A stretch of 64,000 nucleotides of DNA from Leucobacter exalbidus (GTDB lineage Bacteria; Actinomycetota; Actinomycetes; Actinomycetales; Microbacteriaceae): NCBI RefSeq assembly GCF_017834145.1, contig NZ_JAFIDA010000001.1, forward strand, positions 1,302,001 through 1,366,000, given 5' to 3'. The notes under the pieces are model-generated. The model did not search any database and had not been told where the DNA came from. It saw only the letters and a program-made list of their open reading frames with translations. Shown here in pieces: positions 38,175 to 46,181 of the stretch (positions within the stretch are counted from its first letter, which is position 1; each line of letters starts with the position of its first letter). A program made the position numbers and the translations under genes.

Positions 38175-38966
38175 TTAGGCGTGCTGGCTCGACACCGACA
38201 CGACCTCGCCCGTCATATAGGAGGAGTAGTCGCTCGCGAGAAACACCATCACATTGGCGATCTCCCACGGCTCGGCCCCGCGCCCAAACATTTCGCGCGC
38301 CTTCAACTGTTCGAGCAGCTCGGCCGAGGTAACCTTCTCGAGGAACGGGTGCATGGCGAGGCTCGGCGACACCGCGTTCACGCGAATACCGTGCTCGGCG
38401 AGATCGGCGGCGGCAGACCTGGTGAGCGCCATCACGCCGGCCTTCGCCGCGGCGTAGTGGGCCTGCCCCTCTTGGGCACGCCACCCAATCACCGAGGCGT
38501 TGTTGATGATGGTGCCGGCGGTGCCGCTTGCGCGCATGCGGCGGCCCGCGGCGCGCACGCACCGAAAGGTGCCCGTGAGGGTGACGTCGAGCACGAGCTG
38601 CCACTGATCATCGGTCATCTCGAGGATCGGGGCGGTGCCGCCGAGCCCCGCGTTGTTGATCATCAGGTCGATGGGGCCCACGGTTTCGGCGTGCTCCATC
38701 AGCGCCTCAACGTCGTCCTCGCGGGTGACGTTGCAGACGGCAGACAAGACGCGATCCGGGCCAAAACGCTCGGCGAGATCGGCGTGCGCCGCAGCCAGCC
38801 GGCCCTCGTGGGTGTCGCTGATGACGACCGACGCCGCGCCTTCCTCGAGGCAGCGGGTCGCGGCGGCGAGGCCAATGCCCGCGCCAGCCGAGGCGGTAAT
38901 CACCGCGCGGCGGCCGGTGAGCAGCTGGTGGCCAGAAACGTACTCGGGGGTGGGGCGGGGAATCAT
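38175..38966 (-). CDS. ipdF: IpdF-type short-chain dehydrogenase
   Basis: 263 residues. Rossmann motif ITASAGAGIGLAAA, NNAG, and catalytic residues in NNASVIGWRAQEGQAHYAAAKAG. The C-terminus HPFLEKVTSAELLEQLKAREMFGRGAEPWEIANVMVFLASDYSSYMTGE matches IpdF (Rv3559c), a 5-OH-HIP-CoA dehydrogenase. Overlaps fadE30 by 4 bp. The 177 bp between it and fadA6 has no gene, only short direct repeats such as gtgaaaacgggtg (38083 and 38101). Confidence 0.88.
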   Translation of the reverse strand: MIPRPTPEYVSGHQLLTGRRAVITASAGAGIGLAAATRCLEEGAASVVISDTHEGRLAAAHADLAERFGPDRVLSAVCNVTREDDVEALMEHAETVGPIDLMINNAGLGGTAPILEMTDDQWQLVLDVTLTGTFRCVRAAGRRMRASGTAGTIINNASVIGWRAQEGQAHYAAAKAGVMALTRSAAADLAEHGIRVNAVSPSLAMHPFLEKVTSAELLEQLKAREMFGRGAEPWEIANVMVFLASDYSSYMTGEVVSVSSQHA

Positions 38967-40129
38967 GCGCGTGCCTCTCGGGGAAGTCCGAGCACCCGCT
39001 CGGAGATAACGTTCTTTTGAATCTCGTCAGAGCCACCATAGATGGTGTCTGACCGGCTAAATAGGTACAGCGCCTGGCTGTGCGACAGGGCGTAATCGTC
39101 GCCGACGTACAGGCCTGCGGGGCCCGCGACCGCCATGGCGAGCTCGCCCAGCGCGCGATGCCACTGACCCCACAGCAGTTTCGTCGTCGACATGTCGAGG
39201 CCCTGGGCGCCGCCAAGCGTGCGCAGGGCGTGCAGGCGAATGGTTTCGAGCTCCATCTCGGCACGCACAATGCGATCCCGGATCACCGGATCATGCACGG
39301 CGCCCGTGAGCTTGGCTTCCTCGATGACCGCGTCAAGCTCCTTGCGAAACCCGATCTGCTGAGCGAGCGTTGAGACGCCGCGCTCGTAGCCGAGGGTCGC
39401 CATCGCGACCTTCCAGCCTTGGCCCACCTCGCCGACCACGAGATCGGCGTCGGTGCGGGCGTTGTCGAAGAACACCTCGTTGAACTCGCTCGTGCCGGTG
39501 AGCTGGTTAATGGGGCGCACGTCGACGCCCGGCTGGTGCATCGGCACCAGAAGATAGGAGAGGCCGTCGTGTTTACGCGCCTCGGTGCTCGTGCGGGCGA
39601 TGACGAAGCACCAGTCGGCCTGCTGCGCGAGCGAGGTCCATACCTTCTGCCCGTTCACGACCCACGCGTCGCCGTCGAGTTCGGCGCGGGTGCTCACGGC
39701 CGCGAGGTCTGACCCCGCGCCGGGCTCTGAATAGCCCTGGCACCACAGCTCGGTGGCCGCGACGATGCCGGGCAGAAACCGCGCCTGCTGCTCGGGGGTA
39801 CCCAGCTCGATCAGGGTCGGGCCGAGCAGCTCTTCACCGAGGTGATTGACGCGGGCCGGGGCGCCCGATCGTGCGTATTCCTCATGAAAGATGACCTGCT
39901 GCTCGAGCGACAGCCCGCGCCCGCCAAACTCCTTCGGCCAGGCCACGCAGCTCCAGCCTTCCTTCGCCATGTGCTGGTTCCATTCGAGGCGTTCTTCGAA
40001 TGCCTCGTGCTCGCGGCCCGAGCCGCCGAGCCCACGCAGGTGCGCAAACTTGCCGGTCAGATTCTGCTCGAGCCAACCGCGGATCTCTGCGCGGAGCTGT
40101 TCGTCCGCGACGTCGCTAGTCAAGTCCAC
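38963..40129 (-). CDS. fadE30: FadE30-type acyl-CoA dehydrogenase
   Basis: 388 residues, GTG start with AAGGAG 8 nt upstream. Full acyl-CoA dehydrogenase fold: LWCQGYSEPGAGSDLAAVSTRAE and WVVNGQKVWTSLAQQADW flavin-binding segments, and IYGGSDEIQKNVISERVLGLPR at the C-terminus. FadE30 (Rv3560c) desaturates the propionyl side chain of 5-OH-HIP-CoA. First gene of fadE30-ipdF-fadA6 and divergent from the enoyl-CoA hydratase operon. Confidence 0.87.
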   Translation of the reverse strand: MDLTSDVADEQLRAEIRGWLEQNLTGKFAHLRGLGGSGREHEAFEERLEWNQHMAKEGWSCVAWPKEFGGRGLSLEQQVIFHEEYARSGAPARVNHLGEELLGPTLIELGTPEQQARFLPGIVAATELWCQGYSEPGAGSDLAAVSTRAELDGDAWVVNGQKVWTSLAQQADWCFVIARTSTEARKHDGLSYLLVPMHQPGVDVRPINQLTGTSEFNEVFFDNARTDADLVVGEVGQGWKVAMATLGYERGVSTLAQQIGFRKELDAVIEEAKLTGAVHDPVIRDRIVRAEMELETIRLHALRTLGGAQGLDMSTTKLLWGQWHRALGELAMAVAGPAGLYVGDDYALSHSQALYLFSRSDTIYGGSDEIQKNVISERVLGLPREARA

Positions 40130-40193
40130 GCCATCGTCTCCTTGTTTGTTTACCGGTGGTCTTCAACCGGCTTTTCAGGTTATAGTAGCAACT

Positions 40194-40215
40194 AAACCAA
40201 GCGATTGTTTGGTTT
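40194..40215. promoter_or_regulatory. 22-bp palindrome, candidate KstR2-like operator
   Basis: AAACCAAGC and its partner TTGTTTGGTTT form a near-perfect dyad (9 of 11 pairs) in the 122-bp divergent promoter between fadE30 and the enoyl-CoA hydratase. A TetR-type site here would control both operons. It shares a CAAG core with the published KstR2 motif but is not an exact match. Confidence 0.6.
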
Positions 40216-40251
40216 TCTGAGAATCATAGTCCGTTCAGAGAGGAGCGCACC

Positions 40252-41157
40252 GTGACCAGCACGGCAGAACACCCCGCAGAATCGGTGGTGACCTACGAAA
40301 CGCGCGACGCCATCGCCTATATACGGTTGAACCGCCCTCGCTACGGCAACGCCCAAAACTCGGCGGTCACGTACGCACTCGACGCCGCATTCACGCAGGC
40401 CACCAATGACGACAGCGTGCGCGCCATCGTGCTCGCGGGCAACGGCAAGCACTTCTGCGCGGGCCACGACATTGGCACCCCCGAACGCGACGCCGACCAA
40501 AGCTTCGAGCGCAAGGCTGTCATTTGGTGGGATCACGTCGGCGCACAGGGCGTCGACTCGCGTCTCGCCCGCGAATCAGAGGTCTACCTTGGCATGTGCC
40601 GCCGCTGGCGCGAGATTCCCAAGCCCATGATCGCCATGGTGCAGGGCGCCTGCATCGCCGGCGGCCTGATGCTCGCCTGGAGCTGCGACTTCATTGTCGC
40701 GTCTGACGACGCGTTCTTCCAGGATCCGGTGGTGCAGATGGGCATTCCCGGCGTCGAGTACTTCGCACACCCGTGGGTCACGAACCCGCGCGCCGCGAAA
40801 GAGATGCTCTACACGGGCGACCGCATGAGCGCGGCCCGCGCCTACGAACTCGGCATGGTGAACCACGTCGTGCCCCGCGAGGATCTTGAAACCCGCGCCC
40901 ACGAGATCGCCACCCGCGTGGCCCGCATGCCACGCCTCGGCCTCGCCCTCACGAAGAAGGCCGTCAACCAGGCCGAAGATTTGATGGGCTTGCGCACCGG
41001 CATGGATTCGGTGTTTGGCCTGCACCACGCCGCCCACGCCCACAACGCCGAGGTGCAGGGCGACTCACTCGGCGGGGTCGACGCACGCTCCATTCGCGAC
41101 GACGCCAAGCGCGCCGCCGCAGCACCCACGCACTCCGACGCCGCCAAGGGAGAATGA
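40252..41157 (+). CDS. Enoyl-CoA hydratase/isomerase family protein
   Basis: 301 residues, GTG start with GAGAGGAG upstream. Crotonase loops KHFCAGHDIGTP and QGACIAGGLMLAWSCD form the oxyanion hole. It belongs to a long subtype with an insert (VIWWDHVGAQGVDSRLARESEVYLGMCRRWREIPKP). It takes the place of fadD3 between fadE30 and fadE31 relative to M. tuberculosis. It overlaps the next dehydrogenase, so hydration of that enzyme's product is likely. A second gene of the same subtype lies at 51980. Confidence 0.85.
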   Translation: MTSTAEHPAESVVTYETRDAIAYIRLNRPRYGNAQNSAVTYALDAAFTQATNDDSVRAIVLAGNGKHFCAGHDIGTPERDADQSFERKAVIWWDHVGAQGVDSRLARESEVYLGMCRRWREIPKPMIAMVQGACIAGGLMLAWSCDFIVASDDAFFQDPVVQMGIPGVEYFAHPWVTNPRAAKEMLYTGDRMSAARAYELGMVNHVVPREDLETRAHEIATRVARMPRLGLALTKKAVNQAEDLMGLRTGMDSVFGLHHAAHAHNAEVQGDSLGGVDARSIRDDAKRAAAAPTHSDAAKGE

Positions 41158-41159
41158 CC

Positions 41160-42335
41160 ATGAAACTGGAATACACCGCCGAGCAGCTGGCGTTTGCCGC
41201 CGAGGCGCGCAGCTGGCTCGAGGCCAACGTGCCCAAGGACCGGCTGCCCTCGATGGACACCGAGGCCGGGTTTGCCGCCCACCGCGAGTGGGAGCAGCAG
41301 CTCTCAGATGGCCGCTGGTCGGTCGTGTCGTGGCCCGCAGAGTTTGGCGGCCGCGACGTTGGCCTCGTCGAGTGGGTGCTCTTTGAAGAGGAGTACTACC
41401 GGGCGGGCGCCCCCACCCGGGTGGCGCAGAACGGCATCTCGCTGCTCGCCCCCATCATCTTCGGTCACGGCACCCCCGAGCAACAGCAGCGCTGGCTGCC
41501 CGGCCTCACCGACGGCTCCATTATTTGGGCACAGGCCTGGTCAGAGCCCGGCGCTGGCTCAGACCTCGCGGCCATTCGCAGCACCGCCACCCGCGATGAT
41601 TCGCGCGGCGGCTGGGTGCTCAACGGCCAAAAGATCTGGAGCTCGCGCGCGGTATGGGCTGATCGCGGCTTTGGGCTCTTCCGCTCAGACCCCGCGGCCC
41701 AGCGCCACCACGGCCTCACCTATTACACCTTTCCGCTCGATGCCCCCGGCATCACGGTGCGCGCGATTGAGCAGCTCGACGGCGGCACCGGCTTCGCCGA
41801 GATCTTCTTCGACGACGTCTTCGTGCCCGACGCCGATGTGCTCGGCGGCATCGGTGATGGCTGGCGGGTCGCGATGAGCACGGCGGGCAACGAGCGCGGG
41901 CTGTCGCTGCGCGCCCCCGGCCGCTTCCTCGCCGCGGCCGATAACCTCGTCGCGCTCGCCAACACGAGCGCCGCAGCTGGGGCCGATATCAGCGCCGCCA
42001 CCCGTGAGCGCGTCGCCGAGGCCTGGATCGACGCCGAGGCATATCGCCTCTTCACCTGGCACACCGTGAGCCGCGCGCTCGTCGGCGAAGAGGTGGGCAG
42101 CGAGGGCAGCATCAACAAGGTGTTCTGGTCTGAGCTTGACCGCGACCTGCACGAAACCGCGCTCGAACTGCGCGGCGCCGAGGCCGAGGTCAAAACGGGC
42201 GACCACGGCAGCTGGGTCGACGACTACCTGTTCTCCGTTGCCGGCCCCATCTACGCGGGCACCAACGAAATTCAGCGCAATATCATCGCCGAGCGAATAC
42301 TCGGCCTACCCCGCGGTGATCGGAGGAAGAACTGA
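41160..42335 (+). CDS. FadE31-like acyl-CoA dehydrogenase
   Basis: Start taken as ATG 41160 (MKLEYTAEQ), with AGGGAG 7 nt upstream; ATG 41154 overlaps the preceding stop and is the alternative. 391 residues, complete fold: QAWSEPGAGSDLAAIRSTA, GWVLNGQKIWSSRAVWADRG, and C-terminal GPIYAGTNEIQRNIIAERILGLPR. In mycobacteria FadE31 pairs with FadE32 or FadE33 as a heterotetramer in degradation of the C/D-ring product; order and overlaps here match that set. Confidence 0.82.
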   Translation: MKLEYTAEQLAFAAEARSWLEANVPKDRLPSMDTEAGFAAHREWEQQLSDGRWSVVSWPAEFGGRDVGLVEWVLFEEEYYRAGAPTRVAQNGISLLAPIIFGHGTPEQQQRWLPGLTDGSIIWAQAWSEPGAGSDLAAIRSTATRDDSRGGWVLNGQKIWSSRAVWADRGFGLFRSDPAAQRHHGLTYYTFPLDAPGITVRAIEQLDGGTGFAEIFFDDVFVPDADVLGGIGDGWRVAMSTAGNERGLSLRAPGRFLAAADNLVALANTSAAAGADISAATRERVAEAWIDAEAYRLFTWHTVSRALVGEEVGSEGSINKVFWSELDRDLHETALELRGAEAEVKTGDHGSWVDDYLFSVAGPIYAGTNEIQRNIIAERILGLPRGDRRKN

Positions 42336-43315
42336 TGGAGTTCATGCACAGCGAGGAACAGCTCGCATTCGCAGACGCAATTGATGACATTGTGACCGAC
42401 CTGGGTGGCACGCAGCTCGCGCGCAGCTGGGCGGCGGGCGATACCGCCCCGGGCCTCGCGCTCTGGGCCCAGTTCGCCGAGCTCGGGCTCACCGGGCTGC
42501 GCATCGCCGAGGCCGACGGCGGCATGGGCGGCTCGCTCGCCGATCTCGCCGTCGTGTTTGAGCGCTTCGGCTACCACGCGGTGCCCGGCCCGTACGTCGA
42601 GTCACTGGCGCTGCTGCCCCAGCTCGTCAGCGACGCCGACCGCGCGGCCATCGCGGGCGGTGCGGTCGCAACCGCCGCGGTCGCAGGCACGCACCCGCAC
42701 CTGCTCGACGCTCACGTCGCCGCGCTGCAGTTCAGCGTCACCGCGGGCGCCCTCGCGACCGCGACCGCGGGCGAAGCGCTCGAATCGATCGCGTCATTTC
42801 GCAAGCTGTCGCGCGCGACGGCTGGAGCTGATGCGGCCGATGTTGATCCGGATCATGTCAATCGCGCCATCGATGAAGCCACGCTCGCCAATGCGGCCAT
42901 GCTCATCGGGGCCGGTGAGCGACTGCTGCACGAGGCCGTCGAGTACGCCAAGATGCGTGAGCAGTTTGGCAAGGCGATCGGTGAGTACCAGTCGCTCAAG
43001 CACCAGCTCGCCGATGTGCGCATCGCGCTGTCGTTCGCGCGGCCGCTCGTGTGGCAGGCGGCGCTCGCGCTCGAATCAGGCGCAGCGACGGCGGGGCGCG
43101 ATGTGTCGGCGGCCAAGGTGCGCGCCGCGGCCGCAGCTCAGCTTGCGGCCCGCGTTTCGCTGCAGGTGCACGGCGCGATCGGCTACACCGCCGAGCACGA
43201 CCTGAGCCTGTGGCTGACATGGGTGCCGGCGCTCGTGGGCGCCTGGGGCACTCCGGCGCAGCACCGCGCGCGCATCGCCGATTCGATCCTCGCGCCCGTG
43301 GGCGGTGCCGCATGA
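42335..43315 (+). CDS. FadE32-like acyl-CoA dehydrogenase, short partner subunit
   Basis: 326 residues, GGAGGA 8 nt upstream, start overlapping the previous stop (TGATG). The fold is recognisable (IADVRIALSFARPLVWQAA, VHGAIGYTAEHDLSLWLTW) but the flavin-binding middle is shortened, as in non-catalytic partner subunits of heteromeric steroid dehydrogenases. Probably dimerises with the FadE31-like protein. Confidence 0.78.
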   Translation: MEFMHSEEQLAFADAIDDIVTDLGGTQLARSWAAGDTAPGLALWAQFAELGLTGLRIAEADGGMGGSLADLAVVFERFGYHAVPGPYVESLALLPQLVSDADRAAIAGGAVATAAVAGTHPHLLDAHVAALQFSVTAGALATATAGEALESIASFRKLSRATAGADAADVDPDHVNRAIDEATLANAAMLIGAGERLLHEAVEYAKMREQFGKAIGEYQSLKHQLADVRIALSFARPLVWQAALALESGAATAGRDVSAAKVRAAAAAQLAARVSLQVHGAIGYTAEHDLSLWLTWVPALVGAWGTPAQHRARIADSILAPVGGAA

Positions 43316-44469
43316 AGTTCGATCTGACCGACGAGCAGCAAGAGCTCAGCTCGTTTCTGCGCAATCTGCTCGGGCAGCGCGCCCACAGTGCGCAGGCCCG
43401 CGCCACGATCGACAGCGAGGCGTCGTTTGATGTCGAGCTGTGGGGCGTGATGTGCGAGCAGATTGGGGTCGCGTCGCTCGCGATTCCTGAGGAGTATGGC
43501 GGGGCCGGGTTTACCACCCGCGAAACGCACCTCGTGCTCGAGGAGCTCGGGCGCACGTTCGCGCCCTCCCCCTTTCTGGGTTCGGTGGCGATCGCGGCGC
43601 AGGCCATTATCGAGAGCGGCAACGCCGAGGCTGCTGGCCGGTTGCTGCCCGAGATCGCGGCAGGCGAGGCCATCGCGACGCTCGCGTGGGCGGCGCCCGA
43701 CGGCCGCTGGGCCCCGGCACGCGTGGGCGTGACGGCTGAGCTTGCTGGGGCTGACGCTGCGGCGAGTGCGGCGAGTGCTGCGAGTGCTGCGGCAGCCTGG
43801 CGGCTCTCCGGCCAGGTGCCCTCGGTGCTTGACGGCATCGCCGCGCAGATCGTGCTCGCGATTGCGCAGACCCCCGCGGGGCCCGCACTGTTTGCGGTGG
43901 AGGATACGAGCGCCGCAAGCGTCACCCGCGAGCACACCCCCACGCTCGATCAGACGCTCGAACTCGCGACCCTCACGTTCACGGGCGCGACGGCAACGCT
44001 GCTGAGCGATGACGCCGAGGTGATCGAGCGGGTGCGATTGCACGCGCTCACCGCGATCACGGCGCTGCAGGTCGGCACTGCTGCCCGCGCGCTCGAAGAA
44101 ACCGTCGAATACTCCAAGCAGCGCACCCAGTTTGGCCGCCAGATCGGCTCGTTCCAGGCGCTGAAGCACCGCATGGCCGAGCTGCACGTGCTGCTCGAAA
44201 CCGCGCGCACCACATCTGCTGCGGCCGCGTGGGCCGAGGCCGAGCACGACGCACAGTGGGCACAGCTGGCCCCGCTCGCGAAGGTGACCGCGAGTGACGC
44301 GCTGACCCAGATCGCGAGCGAAATGATTCAGCTGCATGGTGGCATTGCGATCACGTGGGAGCACGACGCCCACCTCGTGTTTAAGCGCGCACACGCCACC
44401 GCGCAGCTCTTCGGCAGCCCCGCAGAGCTGCGTGCGCTGCGCGCCGTCGAGTTGGGGTTGGCCGTGTAA
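43312..44469 (+). CDS. FadE33-like acyl-CoA dehydrogenase, partner subunit
   Basis: Start at ATG 43312, overlapping the previous stop (ATGA); a longer upstream frame is an artefact. 385 residues with IPEEYGGAGFTTRETHLVLEELG, EYSKQRTQFGRQIGSFQALKHRMAEL and MIQLHGGIAITWEHDAHLVFKRA. An Ala/Ser-rich insert (AGADAAASAASAASAAAA) interrupts the middle domain. Completes the fadE31-32-33 set; a strong stem-loop follows. Confidence 0.8.
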   Translation: MKFDLTDEQQELSSFLRNLLGQRAHSAQARATIDSEASFDVELWGVMCEQIGVASLAIPEEYGGAGFTTRETHLVLEELGRTFAPSPFLGSVAIAAQAIIESGNAEAAGRLLPEIAAGEAIATLAWAAPDGRWAPARVGVTAELAGADAAASAASAASAAAAWRLSGQVPSVLDGIAAQIVLAIAQTPAGPALFAVEDTSAASVTREHTPTLDQTLELATLTFTGATATLLSDDAEVIERVRLHALTAITALQVGTAARALEETVEYSKQRTQFGRQIGSFQALKHRMAELHVLLETARTTSAAAAWAEAEHDAQWAQLAPLAKVTASDALTQIASEMIQLHGGIAITWEHDAHLVFKRAHATAQLFGSPAELRALRAVELGLAV

Positions 44470-44487
44470 GCCGCCGCCCGCTTGTAA

Positions 44488-44527
44488 GCGGCGGGGATCT
44501 GCCATCAATGATGGACATCCCCGCCGC
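44488..44527. terminator. Stem-loop after the fadE33-like gene
   Basis: GCGGCGGGGAT pairs with ATCCCCGCCGC (11 bp), with an inner CATCA/TGATG stem. The left arm can instead pair with CCGCCGC at 44471-44477, giving two exclusive hairpins. No T tract. Confidence 0.6.
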
Positions 44528-44536
44528 CACCTGCCA

Positions 44537-44565
44537 TAGTCGTATTTGTAGCCAATGGCTACGGT
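44537..44565 (+). promoter_or_regulatory. Promoter with operator GTAGCCAATGGCTAC upstream of the MHS transporter
   Basis: A perfect 15-bp palindrome at 44548-44562 lies between TAGTCG (44537-44542) and TACGGT (44560-44565), spacer 17 bp. The -35 is weaker than at the four sister sites. The minus strand carries TTGACG on the other side with a 16-bp spacer, so direction is less certain here. The leader to the transporter start is about 135 nt. Confidence 0.65.
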
Positions 44566-44707
44566 ACGTCAATGGAGCACGGCGTGACACCCGCCAGCTG
44601 ATCAACGCAGACCAGCGGTGCGGCGCAGCACCACATTGACAGGCTGCACGCAGCTCCAGTTTGACCCCCACACGCTTTAGAACGTCAGTGACAGAGAGGT
44701 CCCCGAC

Positions 44708-46096
44708 ATGACCACACAGCTAGCCCCAGCGCCATCCAACGCGTTAGTGCGAAAGGCGTCCATCGCGGGCGGCCTCGGCACCATCGTCGAGTCGTACGAC
44801 TTTTTCGTGTACACCTACCTCATCGTGTACACCGCTCCCCTCTTCTTCCCCGGCGAAGACCCGTTCGTCGCCATTCTGAGCTCCCTGCTCGTGCTCGGCA
44901 GCGGGTTTCTTGCCCGGCCGCTGGGCGGGCTGGTCTTTGGTCGCCTCGGCGACCGCAAGGGCCGCCGCTTCACGCTGATGCTCACCGTCATCAGCATGGG
45001 CGTTGTGACCTTCTGCATGGGCCTGTTGCCGACCTACGCCACGATTGGTATCGCGGCCCCGCTTGCGCTCGTGCTGCTGCGCCTCTTCCAGGGCTTCTCT
45101 GCGGGCGGTGAGCTCGCCGGATCGACCACCTTCGTGTCTGAGCACGCTGGCAAGGGCAACCACGGCTTCCTCAGTTCGATCACCCCGCTCGGCACCGCAT
45201 TCGGCGCCGCGCTGGCCCCCGGTGTCGTCGCACTGGTCACCCTGATTCTCTCTGAAGAGGTCATGCGCGAATGGGGTTGGCGCGTGCCGCTGCTGCTCTC
45301 GCTGCCACTCACCCTGGTCTGCCTGCTGCTACGCCTCGGGCTCGAAGATTCCCCCGAGTTTAAGCGTCTCGCCGCGGCCAAGACCGTCACCCGCTCCCCC
45401 GTGCGCGAGCTGCTCGTCGACTACTGGCGCCCGCTTTTGAAGGTCACCCTGCTGAGCGCAAGCGTGCTCATGATCGGCTACATCATCAACGCGTACGTGC
45501 CCCTCTTCTTGCAGCAGCAGGCCGGGTTCGAACCGGGCGCCACCGCCACCATGGCGTCGATCCAGGGTGTCTCGGCGATCGTGTTCACCATTGGCACCGC
45601 CCTCGTCATCGATAAGCTCGGCCGCCGCACCACGATGATCACGCTGATGGGCTGCATGGCACTCGCATTCTTGCCCGTGCTCATCATCATGAAGACCACC
45701 GATACGAACTTCTGGATCAGCGCGGCAGGCTTTGCACTGCTCGGCGGTCTCGGCGGCGCCATTGCCGCACCGGTGTACGCCTCACTCACCGCAGTGTTCC
45801 CTGCCCGGGTGCGTTACACCGGCGCAGCGCTCGGCTTCGGGCTCGGCGCGGCCATCGGTGGCGGCGCAGGCCCCGCTTTGGCAGCGCAGCTCACGCAGAG
45901 CTCGGGCAACCCCTACGCTGCGGCATACCTCGCGATCGCGGCCGCGCTGCTCGGCATCGTGTTTATGATCACGATTCCCAGCCGCGGCGTCGCCGATGAC
46001 GACGGCAAGATGGTCACGGGTGATGAGCCCGCTGCCGCCCAGCCCGCCGCAGATTCTCAGCAGACGCCGGTGCCCGTGGGGTCGCAGGCCCCGTAA
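44708..46096 (+). CDS. MHS-family metabolite:H+ symporter
   Basis: 462 residues, ~12 membrane segments. MHS features: GTIVESYDFFVYTYL in TM1, GRLGDRKGRRFTL after TM2, LLRLFQGFSAGGELAGSTTFVSEHA in TM4-5, and LGLEDSPEFKRL in the central loop. Such carriers import organic acids and related compounds. Its promoter carries the same operator as the Rieske/BVMO operons, so it is probably the importer for the compound they degrade. The C-terminal ~40 residues are hydrophilic. Confidence 0.88.
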   Translation: MTTQLAPAPSNALVRKASIAGGLGTIVESYDFFVYTYLIVYTAPLFFPGEDPFVAILSSLLVLGSGFLARPLGGLVFGRLGDRKGRRFTLMLTVISMGVVTFCMGLLPTYATIGIAAPLALVLLRLFQGFSAGGELAGSTTFVSEHAGKGNHGFLSSITPLGTAFGAALAPGVVALVTLILSEEVMREWGWRVPLLLSLPLTLVCLLLRLGLEDSPEFKRLAAAKTVTRSPVRELLVDYWRPLLKVTLLSASVLMIGYIINAYVPLFLQQQAGFEPGATATMASIQGVSAIVFTIGTALVIDKLGRRTTMITLMGCMALAFLPVLIIMKTTDTNFWISAAGFALLGGLGGAIAAPVYASLTAVFPARVRYTGAALGFGLGAAIGGGAGPALAAQLTQSSGNPYAAAYLAIAAALLGIVFMITIPSRGVADDDGKMVTGDEPAAAQPAADSQQTPVPVGSQAP

Positions 46097-46146
46097 CGGG
46101 CGCCGCTCCCCCGCTGGTCGTTCGCTGTTCGCTCGGAGTTCGCCCG

Positions 46147-46174
46147 TTGCACTCCACAATGAAAGTTGTATGGT
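46147..46174 (+). promoter_or_regulatory. Promoter of the TetR-like regulator, probably leaderless
   Basis: TTGCAC (46147-46152), 16-bp spacer, TATGGT (46169-46174). The expected transcription start falls at about 46181-46182, on the ATG itself. A short ACAA/TTGT dyad overlaps the spacer. Confidence 0.5.
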
Positions 46175-46181
46175 ATTGAAC

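Noticed and set aside
43051-43311. Upstream extension of the fadE33-like gene
   Set aside because: It is out of frame with, and wholly inside, the fadE32-like gene; ATG 43312 gives the normal ATGA overlap.
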